Source: CAWCGU01 sp963838095 (GTDB lineage: Bacteria; Actinomycetota; Thermoleophilia; Solirubrobacterales; 70-9). From it: a stretch of DNA of 64,000 bases. The position numbers were made by a program, and so were the translations under genes. Numbering within the stretch: the stretch's first letter is position 1; every line of letters starts with the position of its first letter. Shown here piece by piece: positions 1 through 8,317 of this stretch. Location of the stretch: NCBI GenBank assembly GCA_963838095.1, contig CAWIPO010000006.1:868001-932000 (forward strand). Reading direction: 5' to 3'. The notes beneath the pieces were generated by a model. It made no database searches. It saw only the letters and a list, made by a program, of their open reading frames with translations, and was not told the DNA's origin.

Positions 1-976
1 AGGGCTCGGGGAGCCGGTCCTTACCCGGCGGTCCGGAAGCGACGTAGCCGCCGCCGAGCACGGTCGCCACCCCTGGGTCGGGATGGCGCGACACGGCCAG
101 CGCAAAGCCCGCGCCCGGCACCAGGTCGAGCGAGCGGTAGTGGTCGAACAGCACCGGCGCGAAGAACCCGGAGCCGGCGGCAAGCTCGGTGACGGCCGGC
201 TCGGCGGCCGTGCGGGCGAGGCTGCCGGTGCCGCCGCCGTTCACGAACTCCAGCTCCGCGACAGCGCGAACGGCGGCGACCGCTTCCGCGCGGCGCTCGG
301 CCAGCTCCCGCATCGAGCGTCCCTGCATCGCCCGGATCGCGAGGTTCCTCAAAGGATGGCGGGGCGCCGCATCGCCGACGCCCGCCACCTGGCCCTCGTA
401 CGCCATCAGCCCGGCGAGCGTCAGCCTCGGCCGGCGCGCGATCTCCTCGGCCAGCCCCCGCGCCGCGGACGGGGTGTGGATCGGGGACCGCTTCGGCCCG
501 ATCTTCACCCTGCCCCCGAGCGGCCACCAACCCGCATCGAAGTCGATCGCGACCGGAACCGCCTCACCGCCGGAACCCGCCGCCGCCTCGATCAGGTCGA
601 GGTGCTCGACGCTGTCGACCATCAGCGCCGGCATGCTCCCGGTGCCTCCGCCGCGAACTGCGACATCGGCGATCGCGCGACGATCGGTGGTCGGGTAGGC
701 GACCACGAGGTTCTCGAAGCCCTGGTCGGAGAGGTGAAGCGCCTCGGGCAGTGTGAAGTTCAAGAGCCCCCGGAAGCCCGCGTCGAGCGAGAGGATCCGC
801 CGCAGCAGCTCGGTGCATCGCACCGACTTCGAGGCGACGCGGATCGGCTTGCCGCCCACCTGCGCGAGCATCGAGGCGGAGTTCGCGCGCAGCGCATCGA
901 GGTCGGCAAACGCGAACGGCGGCTCGAGCTCCGCGAAGGCACGTTCGTAGCGCGCGTAGGTCGGCTCAGCGCTCAC
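1..976 (-). CDS. PLP fold-type III amino acid aldolase/deaminase (alanine racemase N-domain family), 3' end cut by window edge
   Basis: About 325 residues read from a GTG at 976 leftwards and run off the window edge, so the C-terminus is missing. The N-terminal half has the TIM-barrel alanine racemase-like pattern: an FADLDAL strand, then GGKPIRVASKSVR containing the lysine expected to bind PLP, and later VNGGGTGS, a phosphate-grip-like glycine loop. The family includes D-threonine aldolase and D-serine dehydratase-like enzymes often labelled 'amino acid deaminase/aldolase' in actinobacteria. The exact substrate cannot be read from the sequence. No clear ribosome binding site precedes the GTG. 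It is divergent from the tRNA-Ser gene. Confidence 0.75.
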   Translation of the reverse strand, partial: MSAEPTYARYERAFAELEPPFAFADLDALRANSASMLAQVGGKPIRVASKSVRCTELLRRILSLDAGFRGLLNFTLPEALHLSDQGFENLVVAYPTTDRRAIADVAVRGGGTGSMPALMVDSVEHLDLIEAAAGSGGEAVPVAIDFDAGWWPLGGRVKIGPKRSPIHTPSAARGLAEEIARRPRLTLAGLMAYEGQVAGVGDAAPRHPLRNLAIRAMQGRSMRELAERRAEAVAAVRAVAELEFVNGGGTGSLARTAAEPAVTELAAGSGFFAPVLFDHYRSLDLVPGAGFALAVSRHPDPGVATVLGGGYVASGPPGKDRLPEP

Positions 977-1056
977 AGCGTGCGCGAGCGTATCGTCGCC
1001 GCTGCCCTACCAGAACCTACAATCGGCGCAGCCGCCGCCCAGGTGGCGACCTACCC

Positions 1057-1145
1057 GGAGAGGTGGCCGAGTGGCTGAAGGCACTCGCCTGCTAAGCGAG
1101 TAGGGGGCTAACGCTCTCTCGAGGGTTCGAATCCCTCCCTCTCCG
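1057..1145 (+). tRNA. tRNA-Ser (anticodon GCU)
   Basis: An 89-base class II tRNA. The acceptor arms GGAGAGG (1057-1063) and CCTCTCC (1138-1144) pair fully, with discriminator G1145. The anticodon stem is CTCGC/GCGAG (1084-1088/1096-1100) with loop CTGCTAA, giving anticodon GCT at 1091-1093. A long variable arm follows, and the T arm is GAGGG-TTCGAAT-CCCTC (1121-1137). CCA is not encoded. A TACAAT -10-like hexamer lies at 1018-1023; the same hexamer is found upstream of the tRNA-Arg gene. Confidence 0.97.
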
Positions 1146-1202
1146 CTCCGAGGCCGTTTCGAGGCGCGAGCATCACGGAATCACCGGGTTTAGGATCGGG
1201 TC

Positions 1203-3167
1203 GTGAAGCTGAGGCCCAAGCAGCGTGCGGCGCTCGCCTCGATCTGCGACACCTTCGCCCCTGGAGACGGCGAGCGGATTCCGTCGGCGAGCGAGCTGAA
1301 CGTGCCCGAAGCGGTAGCGAGCGCCGCCGGGCGCAACCGCCGCTTGGCGGAACAGCGCCAGCTCAGCCAGCTGCTGGGCGTATGGGACACGCACCTGGTC
1401 GGCGCCGTCGGCGGAACGCGGGGGAGGCGGTTCTCGACCCTTAGCCAAGAGGAGCGTGAGCGAGTGCTCCTGAGCTGGGCCGACAGCAGACTGCCGCAGC
1501 GACGGGCGGCGTTCCACGCCCTGCGCAAGGCGGCGCTGATCCTGTACTACGCGGTGCCGGCGCCGGACGGTGGCCGCAGCCCCGTCTGGGACTCGATCGA
1601 GTATCCGGGGCCGCTCGGGAAGCGTGCCGATGCGCCGCCGAAGCCGATCTCGACGCTACGCATCGAGCGCGACGAGGAGATCTCCTGCGACGTGGTCGTC
1701 GTCGGCTCGGGCGCCGGCGGCGGCACCGCAGCCGGCGTGTTGGCCGCCGCCGGGCTTGACGTCGTCGTGCTGGAAGCGGGCGAGTACTGGGACGACGAGG
1801 ACTTCGACGGGGGCGAGTATCGGGCGCTCTCGAATCTCTACAGCGGGTCTACCGGCCAGACGCAGGATGGCTCGGTTGGGCTGCTCGCCGGCTCGTGTCT
1901 GGGAGGAGGCACGGTGATCAACTACTCGACCTCGTTTCGGACCCCGGATCACGTGCGCGAGGAATGGGCCGGGCATGGTGTGCCCACCTTTGCCACCGAG
2001 GAATACGGTGCTTCGCTCGACGCCGTTTGCGAGCGCCTCGGAGTCAACAGCGAGCACGGCCAGGCGGCGCTGCGCGACCGCAAGCTCGAAGAGGGGTGCA
2101 TGGCGCTCGACTGGCACGTCGATGCGATGCCGCGCAACGTTCGCAACTGCGACCAGGGCGAGGAGTGTGGTCGCTGCGCGTTCGGCTGCCGCCTGGGAGC
2201 GAAGCAATCGACGGCGAAGACCTGGCTCGTCGATGCGCACCTGGCCGGCTCCCGGATTTACACCGGCGCCCGGGCCAAAAAGGTGACGATCGAAAGCGGG
2301 GCGGCGCGCGGCGTCGAAGCGGTCGGCGAGAATGGCGCGAAGCTCACGGTCCGAGCCCGCGCCGTCGTCTCCGCGTGCGGTTCATTCCACACCCCTGCCC
2401 TGTTGCGCCGCTCCGGGCTCAGCAATCCGAACATCGGCCGCCACCTGCACCTCCACCCGGTGACCGTCGTGTTCGGCGTCTACGACGATCCGATCCTGCC
2501 GTGGACGGGCGGCATGCAAACCCGCTACTCGACGCAGTTCTCCGACCTCGACGGCAACGGCTATGGCGTGCTGCTCGAGACCGGGCCGATGAACCCTCAC
2601 CTCGCGCTCGGCTTCGTCCCATGGCGCTCGGCGGCCGGCCACCGGGAGCTGATGGAGGCTCTGTCGCACACGGCGGGCTTCGGCGCCCTGATCCGCGACC
2701 ACTCCGAGGGCGAGGTGCGCGTCGGCCGCGACGGCGAGCCGGTGGTTCGCTACCGACTGGAGCAGCGCGACGTCGCACATCTGCGGAAGGGCCTAGAGGG
2801 CGCGGCGCGAATCCACGAGGCCGCCGGAGCGCGGCGGGTCTACTCCTCGCACACACGCTGGAGCGGGTACGAGCCGGGAATGAACGGCGACGTCGCGCGA
2901 TTCACCGCCGCTTGCGACCGGGCCGGGTATGGGCCGGGACAGTGCCCGCTCGGCGCCTTTCACCTGATGGGCTCGGCGCGAATGGGAGGCTCCCCCGAGA
3001 CCGCGGCGACGAAGCCGACCGGCGAGACGTGGGACTTACGCGACCTTGTCGTCTGTGACGCGTCGTGCTTCCCGACCGCTTCGGGGGTCAACCCGATGAT
3101 CTCGATCGAGTCGATCGCCCACATGAACGCCCGCGGGCTCGCCGCCCGGCTGGGCTCTGGCGCGTAA
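1203..3167 (+). CDS. GMC-family FAD oxidoreductase, long-chain-alcohol-oxidase-like
   Basis: 654 residues from a GTG. An N-terminal helical domain (about 1-150), as found in long-chain alcohol oxidases, precedes the FAD-binding Rossmann motif DVVVVGSGAGGGTAAG near residue 165. A conserved cysteine cluster near residues 314-330 (NCDQGEECGRCAFGC) and the C-terminal GMC region (HLMGSARMGG, then GVNPMISIESIAHMNA) complete the fold. GMC enzymes oxidise alcohols to aldehydes or ketones using FAD and usually O2. With alkB, an ALDH and a wax ester synthase in the same window, a role in fatty alcohol oxidation is a reasonable inference. It is transcribed away from the tRNA and ends 7 bases from the convergent next gene. 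Confidence 0.88.
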   Translation: MKLRPKQRAALASICDTFAPGDGERIPSASELNVPEAVASAAGRNRRLAEQRQLSQLLGVWDTHLVGAVGGTRGRRFSTLSQEERERVLLSWADSRLPQRRAAFHALRKAALILYYAVPAPDGGRSPVWDSIEYPGPLGKRADAPPKPISTLRIERDEEISCDVVVVGSGAGGGTAAGVLAAAGLDVVVLEAGEYWDDEDFDGGEYRALSNLYSGSTGQTQDGSVGLLAGSCLGGGTVINYSTSFRTPDHVREEWAGHGVPTFATEEYGASLDAVCERLGVNSEHGQAALRDRKLEEGCMALDWHVDAMPRNVRNCDQGEECGRCAFGCRLGAKQSTAKTWLVDAHLAGSRIYTGARAKKVTIESGAARGVEAVGENGAKLTVRARAVVSACGSFHTPALLRRSGLSNPNIGRHLHLHPVTVVFGVYDDPILPWTGGMQTRYSTQFSDLDGNGYGVLLETGPMNPHLALGFVPWRSAAGHRELMEALSHTAGFGALIRDHSEGEVRVGRDGEPVVRYRLEQRDVAHLRKGLEGAARIHEAAGARRVYSSHTRWSGYEPGMNGDVARFTAACDRAGYGPGQCPLGAFHLMGSARMGGSPETAATKPTGETWDLRDLVVCDASCFPTASGVNPMISIESIAHMNARGLAARLGSGA

Positions 3168-3174
3168 GCCCCTG

Positions 3175-5034
3175 CTAGCGAACCCGTTCGCAGCTGCGGC
3201 GGACGCGGTCCTTGCGGTCGGCGACGGCCACGTCCTTGCGACCGGCGCCGCAATTGAGCGTGTCGCGGCCCGGCCCGCCGGCCAGTCGATCGTTCCCCTT
3301 GCCCCCTCGGACACGGTCCTTTCCGCGTCCGCCACTGATCTTGTCGCGGCCGCCCCCGCCCAGGAGGCGATCGTTGCCGCCCTGGCCCCGGAGGTTGTCC
3401 TTGCCCCGGCCGCCCGCGAGACAATCGGCGCCTCCCAGACCCGCCAGGCGGTCGTTGCCGCGCAGGCCGAGGATTGCGTCGCTGCGCCCGCCGGCGCCGC
3501 GCAGGTTGTCGGCGCCCGCCGTCCCCGGAATCACCTCCAGCGAGCCCGGCCCGCAGGCGCCGGGCGCGGATCGATCCGCAAACGGCCACACACCGTTAGT
3601 GACCCGCAAAGCGTAGAAGCCGCTGAAGCCGTCGGAGTACCAGATCTCACCCCGCTCCGGGACGAACGACGGGCTCGACATCGCGTAGTTGCTCCCCTCC
3701 GATGCCGCCCGCGGCGTCACCGGCGCGTTGAAGTAGGCGATCTCGCGCGGGTTGTGCGGGTCGCGGATGTCGAACACCCGCAGGCCCGAGAGGATCATGC
3801 TGCAGGCGACGATCCCGGGGTCGGTGCGCTGGGGCACGTTGCAGTAGTGGCCGGCGTAGCCCTGGATCGGACTCAAGGTTCCCGGGTCGTTGGCCTGGGC
3901 GTCGAAGTTCTCCGGCTGGTGAACCTCGAGGCGGAGGTTGGAGATCACCCGGGGCTTCGTCTCGTCGCCGATGTCGATGATACGCCCGGCGCCTACCGCG
4001 TCCTGGGCGCCGAACTCGTCGATCTCGACCACATACGGATGGCCGTCGATGGTGACGGGGATCGCGTTCTGCGGGATGCTCATCGACTTCCACTGAAGCC
4101 GGGCGACCTCGCTAACGGTCGGGTTGGGCACCCTCGCCTGGATCTCGGAGGTGTCAAGGATGATCAGCCCCGAGCCGACCCCGGCGACGTATGCGCGGTT
4201 GCCGTCGTCACTGATCGAAAGGCCGTGCGAGTCGTAGTTCCCGAGCCACAGCGGGGTTGGGCTCGACGGGTTGGAGATGTCGACGGCGACGATCGTTTCG
4301 GTGCCCGGCGATGCCGAGTAGAACGTGCGCCCGTCGGGCGCCATGCCGCTCTCGTGCCCGAAGACCCCGATCGGCGAGGAGGACTTCAGCACTGGAAACC
4401 GGCAGTCCTCGGAGATGTCGTACACGTCGACGACCCCGACGTTGAACGCCGGGTTCCCAAGCACGGCGGCGAGCAGCCCCCGCTTCTGGCTGAGCACGAG
4501 CGACTCGTGGGGCGATTGCATCGCCGGAGTGACGAGGGTGGCAGTGAGCTTCGGGTGGGACGGGTCCGACATGTCGAGGACGTTGACGCCGACTTCCGCG
4601 TCGACGAGGTTGGTCGGGAATAGCAGGGTGGCGTCGTAGTACGCGCACTCGCGACCGCTCGAGTCGACGTAGCGCTCGACCTTGAAGCCGCCGACGGTGC
4701 CCTGTGCGCTGGGCTTCGCGTACGACCCCACGACCTCCATGTTGCACGTGAACCCCTCGGCTGCCCGCCCGCTCGTGTGGTCCTCCCGGCTGACCCGTCC
4801 CTGAATCCCGGTCTCGGGTCGTGAGCCCGGGCCGCAATCGGCGCGGGGAGTGGGGACCAGCGCCGGCTCGAATGCCTGCGAAACCGGCAGCGCCAAGGGT
4901 TCCTGGACGTCCGGCACCCCGTGTCCCCGGGCTTGGCCGGCGTTGACCACGAATGCCGCGGTCAAAACGCCAAGAGCGACGATCAACGCTCGATGCTCGC
5001 CACCGCTCCCAGATGGCGCCTCCCTCGACCGCAC
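3175..5034 (-). CDS. Secreted LVIVD beta-propeller protein with C-terminal RTX-like calcium-binding repeats
   Basis: 619 residues from a GTG. A basic N-terminus and hydrophobic stretch (ALIVALGVLTAAFVVNAGQA) form a signal peptide. The centre carries LVIVD-type propeller repeats such as VNVLDMSDPSHPKL, VVDVYDISEDC and VFDIRDPHNPREIA. From about residue 505 a glycine/aspartate tract of nonapeptide-like units follows (GLRGNDRLAGLGGADCL, GGNDRLLGGGGRDKI), resembling hemolysin-type calcium-binding repeats. The chain ends in a Cys-containing NCGAGRKD...RRSCERVR segment. It is probably exported and folds on calcium outside the cell. The ligand is unknown. A second LVIVD protein lies at 42927-44459. 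Confidence 0.82.
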   Translation of the reverse strand: MRSREAPSGSGGEHRALIVALGVLTAAFVVNAGQARGHGVPDVQEPLALPVSQAFEPALVPTPRADCGPGSRPETGIQGRVSREDHTSGRAAEGFTCNMEVVGSYAKPSAQGTVGGFKVERYVDSSGRECAYYDATLLFPTNLVDAEVGVNVLDMSDPSHPKLTATLVTPAMQSPHESLVLSQKRGLLAAVLGNPAFNVGVVDVYDISEDCRFPVLKSSSPIGVFGHESGMAPDGRTFYSASPGTETIVAVDISNPSSPTPLWLGNYDSHGLSISDDGNRAYVAGVGSGLIILDTSEIQARVPNPTVSEVARLQWKSMSIPQNAIPVTIDGHPYVVEIDEFGAQDAVGAGRIIDIGDETKPRVISNLRLEVHQPENFDAQANDPGTLSPIQGYAGHYCNVPQRTDPGIVACSMILSGLRVFDIRDPHNPREIAYFNAPVTPRAASEGSNYAMSSPSFVPERGEIWYSDGFSGFYALRVTNGVWPFADRSAPGACGPGSLEVIPGTAGADNLRGAGGRSDAILGLRGNDRLAGLGGADCLAGGRGKDNLRGQGGNDRLLGGGGRDKISGGRGKDRVRGGKGNDRLAGGPGRDTLNCGAGRKDVAVADRKDRVRRSCERVR

Positions 5035-5054
5035 GCGCCGATGTTACAGCGGCG

Positions 5055-5522
5055 TCAGCGGTCGCTGTCGAACTCGGCGAGCTCGTTCTCGACCCGGCGG
5101 GCATCCTCCGGCGGGAGCGCGCCGGGCTCACCCCCCGCGTCGGCCTCGCCGGCGGCGGGGCGACGCCAGCGGCGGGCGGCAAGCACCACCGCGATCAGCG
5201 CCCCCGTCACGACCAGAACCGGGACGAGGTAGGCGGCGAGGCTGAAGCCCTCGTCCTCCGGCAGCGCCAGCACGCTGGGCCCGAAGCGCGCCTCCAATCC
5301 GTCCAGGATCTCCTGCTTGCTCTTCCCGCTGGCGATCTCCTGGCGGATGAACTCACGCTCTCGATCGGCGACGGCAGCGGTTGAGAGGTTGAGCGGCGTC
5401 CCGCACTGGACGCACATCACCTCGTCCTCGATGTCGGCCAGCATCTCGCCGGGATCCTGCGCGGCGGCGTTTGCCGTCAGCGCGATCGCGAGGATCAGGG
5501 CCGCTGCAAGCGCGCGGGTCAC
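5055..5522 (-). CDS. ccmH: Cytochrome c-type biogenesis protein CcmH (CcmH/CycL/NrfF family)
   Basis: 155 residues from the GTG at 5522. This start makes a GTGA overlap with the resA stop and has GGAGGGG just upstream; a longer in-frame version would read back into resA. A signal peptide (ALAAALILAIALTANAAA) is followed by the thioredoxin-like CVQC motif at about residues 36-39, typical of CcmH apocytochrome reductases. A membrane helix (LAAYLVPVLVVTGALIAVV) and a charged cytoplasmic tail follow. It should reduce haem-attachment cysteines of apocytochromes outside the membrane. It is co-transcribed with resA and lies back to back with ccmF. Confidence 0.9.
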   Translation of the reverse strand: MTRALAAALILAIALTANAAAQDPGEMLADIEDEVMCVQCGTPLNLSTAAVADREREFIRQEIASGKSKQEILDGLEARFGPSVLALPEDEGFSLAAYLVPVLVVTGALIAVVLAARRWRRPAAGEADAGGEPGALPPEDARRVENELAEFDSDR

Positions 5523-6064
5523 GACCCCTCCGCCAGCAGCGGGGGCAGCGTCTCGTCCACCCATTCCTGATCGATCGGCCCGCGGCGCAGGGCGGCGATC
5601 CGGCCGCGGCGGTCGATCACGAAGGTCTCCGGCATGCCGAGTGTGCCGTAGCGCTCGGCGTACTCGCCGTCGATGTCTCGCAGGCTCGGATAGTTGAGCC
5701 GGTAGTCGTCGACGAACTCGAGCGCGTCCTCGGGGAGGTCCTTGTAGTTGACCCCGAGCACGGTCGCCCCACTCGCCTGTAGGCCACGCTGAAGGTTTTG
5801 GAGCAGCGGCAGCTCATCCACGCACGGCGGGCACCACGAGGCCCAGAAGTTCAGCACCACGACCTGCCCTCGATAGTCGGCGAGCGTCCCATCCGCCTCG
5901 CCGCCGAGCGTGGGCAGCGTGGCGGTCGGTGCTTCGGGGCGCTCGCCTCTGGCAACGGCATCGTCGATCGCCGTGTCGTCGCCCTGGGAGGCGACCCCGA
6001 AGACGAGCAGAGCCACGAGCGCCGTCGAGACGCCAATCACTGCCAGCGTCCAGCCCTTGCGCAC
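5519..6064 (-). CDS. resA: ResA/TlpA/CcmG-type thiol-disulfide oxidoreductase
   Basis: 181 residues from a GTG. One N-terminal membrane anchor (VIGVSTALVALLVFGVA) is followed by a thioredoxin fold with FWASWCPPC at about residues 74-81 and the cis-proline region TLGMPETFVID. The family keeps apocytochrome c cysteines reduced for haem ligation. It overlaps ccmH by 4 bases, so the two are translationally coupled. Its start codon is only about 27 bases from the proposed ccmF start on the other strand, so the two promoters must overlap coding sequence or give near-leaderless transcripts. Confidence 0.92.
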   Translation of the reverse strand: MRKGWTLAVIGVSTALVALLVFGVASQGDDTAIDDAVARGERPEAPTATLPTLGGEADGTLADYRGQVVVLNFWASWCPPCVDELPLLQNLQRGLQASGATVLGVNYKDLPEDALEFVDDYRLNYPSLRDIDGEYAERYGTLGMPETFVIDRRGRIAALRRGPIDQEWVDETLPPLLAEGS

Positions 6065-6091
6065 GGCCCCAGGGTAGTGGACACTTGGCCC

Positions 6092-8269
6092 GTGCTAGCG
6101 GGCCGCCTGCTCCTGATTTTCGCCCTGGCGATTGCGATCTACGGGGTCGTCGCCTCGATCTACGGTGCTCGGACAGGGAGGCGAGCCTGGGTCGATTCGG
6201 GCCGCCGCGCCGTCTACGCGCTCACCGCCACCACGGCCGTCTGCTTCGTGATCCTCGAGATCGCCTTCCTGAGCTCGGACTTCAGCTTCGATCTGGTCGG
6301 CACTCACTCGTCGACCACCACGCCCGCCTTCTACCAGGCGACCGCGCCGTGGTCATCCCAGGAGGGCTCGCTGCTGCTGTGGGTGATGCTGCTGAGCGGC
6401 TGGTCGAGCCTGATCCTCTTCCTCACCCGCAGGCGCGCGCGCGAGATCGCCCCGTACGCGACCGCGGTGCTGCTCGGCCTGGCCGGGTTCTTTCTCGCCC
6501 TGCTGATCTTCCTCGAGTCGCCGTTCGTGCGCGCGAATCCGGTCCCGCTGGAGGGCGTCGGGCTGAACCCGATCCTCCGCCACCCGGCGATGATGATCCA
6601 CCCGCCGATGCTGTACTCGGGGTACACGCTGTTCACGATCCCGTTCGCGTTCGCCGTCGGAGCGCTGGTCACCCGCCGCCTCGGGCTCGATTGGATCCGC
6701 ACCACCCGCCCGTTCGCTCTCGCCGCGTGGCTGTGCCTGGGGATTGGGGTCGTGCTCGGAGCCCGCTGGTCGTACTCGGAGCTCGGGTGGGGCGGCTACT
6801 GGGCCTGGGACGGGGTCGAGAACGCCGCCCTGATGCCGTGGCTGACCGGCACCGCCTTCCTGCACTCGGTGATGATCCAGGAGCGGCGGGGGATGCTGAA
6901 GATGTGGAACGTCTCCCTGATCCTGGCGACGGGCATCCTCGCGGTGCTCGGAACCTTCCTCGTCCGCTCCGGGATCCTCGAATCGATCCACGCGTTCGGC
7001 GCCTCTACGCTCGGCATCCCCTTCCTGGTCCTGATCGTGATCATGGTCGCGGGATCGATCGCGCTGGTCGTCTCGCGCGCCCCCTACCTGCGCTCGGAGC
7101 ACCGGCTCGACTCGCTGCTCTCGCGCGAGGCCGTGTTCCTGCTCAACAACCTCGTGCTCGTGGGACTGGCTTTCGTGATCTTCTGGGGCACCTTCTTCCC
7201 GCTGATATCGGAGGCGGTCACGGGCACGCGGGCATCGGTGGGACCGCCGTGGTTCGGCCGCTTCGTCGTCCCGCTCGCGCTGATGCTCACCCTGCTCTCG
7301 GGGCTCGGGCCGGTGATGGCCTGGCGCAAGGTGACGGTCGCCGGCCTGCGGCGCGCGCTGCTCGTGCCGGTGGCGGTGGCGATCGGGGTTCTGCTGGTCC
7401 TGATCGTGGCCGGTGGCGTCGCCGACGAGCCGCTGGCGCTGCTGATGTTCTGCCTCGCCGCCTTCGTGCTGACGGTCGTGGTGCAGGAGTTCTGGCGCGG
7501 CGTGCAGGCGAGGCGAGCGTTGTCGGACGACTCCGTGCCGCGTGCCCTGGTCTCGCTGGTGCGCCGAAACCGGCGCCGCTACGGCGGCTACCTGGTCCAC
7601 GCGGGGATCGCCGTCCTGTTCGTCGGAATCGCCGCTTCCACGGCCTTCAAGGACGTACGCGACTTGAGCCTCGCTCCGGGCGAGAGCGCGAGCGTGGGGA
7701 GCTACGAGTTCATCTACGAGAAGCCCACCGGCCAGCTCGACATCGCCGACAGCGGCTCGCTCGAGAAGATCAACCTCGGCGCCGAGGTGTCGATTCAGCG
7801 CGGGGATAGCGAGCCCGTGAACCTGAGTCCGGGGAAGAGCTACTTCCCATCGGCCGATCCGAGCGCGGGCGCGCTGTCGCGCTACCTCGTCGGCGAGTCG
7901 ACAAGCGAGGTGGGACTGGAGACGGGCCTGCGGCGCGACCTCTGGACCGTCGTCGCGCCCGACATCACCAGCCTGGAGGAGATCTCTCTGCGTGGGGACC
8001 GTGTCTTCGAGCAGGCCAGCTCATTGCCGCGGGCCGAGCGCGCGGCCGGCCTCGGCGAGGCGCTGCGGTTGATGGTCGCCCGCTATCGCGAGGGGGACAT
8101 CCCAGCCAACTTCCGCTTCCTCGTCTCGCCGATGGTCACCTGGATCTGGCTCGGCGCTCTGATCGTGTTCTTCGGCGGGCTGATCAGCCTCTGGCCCGTT
8201 CCCACCGGCGCGCGCCGGCCGTTGCCGGCGGCCAGCGCTGCCCGTCTCGGCCGGGAACTCGGGCGATGA
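6092..8269 (+). CDS. ccmF: Cytochrome c-type biogenesis protein CcmF (haem lyase)
   Basis: 725 residues from the GTG at 6092, chosen because it starts the first membrane helix (VLAGRLLLIFALAI); a GTG at 6077 is the alternative. Further upstream reading frame only mirrors resA. The tryptophan-rich WWD signature is present as WGGYWAWDGVENAALMPW near residues 233-250, followed by many membrane helices. CcmF attaches haem to apocytochrome c with CcmH. It is slightly longer than the usual ~650 residues. The next gene downstream encodes a c-type cytochrome, a likely client. Confidence 0.93.
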   Translation: MLAGRLLLIFALAIAIYGVVASIYGARTGRRAWVDSGRRAVYALTATTAVCFVILEIAFLSSDFSFDLVGTHSSTTTPAFYQATAPWSSQEGSLLLWVMLLSGWSSLILFLTRRRAREIAPYATAVLLGLAGFFLALLIFLESPFVRANPVPLEGVGLNPILRHPAMMIHPPMLYSGYTLFTIPFAFAVGALVTRRLGLDWIRTTRPFALAAWLCLGIGVVLGARWSYSELGWGGYWAWDGVENAALMPWLTGTAFLHSVMIQERRGMLKMWNVSLILATGILAVLGTFLVRSGILESIHAFGASTLGIPFLVLIVIMVAGSIALVVSRAPYLRSEHRLDSLLSREAVFLLNNLVLVGLAFVIFWGTFFPLISEAVTGTRASVGPPWFGRFVVPLALMLTLLSGLGPVMAWRKVTVAGLRRALLVPVAVAIGVLLVLIVAGGVADEPLALLMFCLAAFVLTVVVQEFWRGVQARRALSDDSVPRALVSLVRRNRRRYGGYLVHAGIAVLFVGIAASTAFKDVRDLSLAPGESASVGSYEFIYEKPTGQLDIADSGSLEKINLGAEVSIQRGDSEPVNLSPGKSYFPSADPSAGALSRYLVGESTSEVGLETGLRRDLWTVVAPDITSLEEISLRGDRVFEQASSLPRAERAAGLGEALRLMVARYREGDIPANFRFLVSPMVTWIWLGALIVFFGGLISLWPVPTGARRPLPAASAARLGRELGR

Positions 8270-8311
8270 TTGACAAAAGGGGTTGACTTCGCGGCTCGGT
8301 GGTGATAGATC
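8270..8311 (+). promoter_or_regulatory. Putative promoter of the YVTN-cytochrome gene (leaderless arrangement)
   Basis: Two -35-like hexamers, TTGACA (8270-8275) and TTGACT (8283-8288), follow the ccmF stop. A weak -10-like TAGATC lies 17 bases after the second. Transcription would begin at or next to the ATG at 8318, and no Shine-Dalgarno sequence is visible, consistent with a leaderless mRNA. The -35 boxes are good; the -10 is poor. Confidence 0.4.
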
Positions 8312-8317
8312 ACGCGT

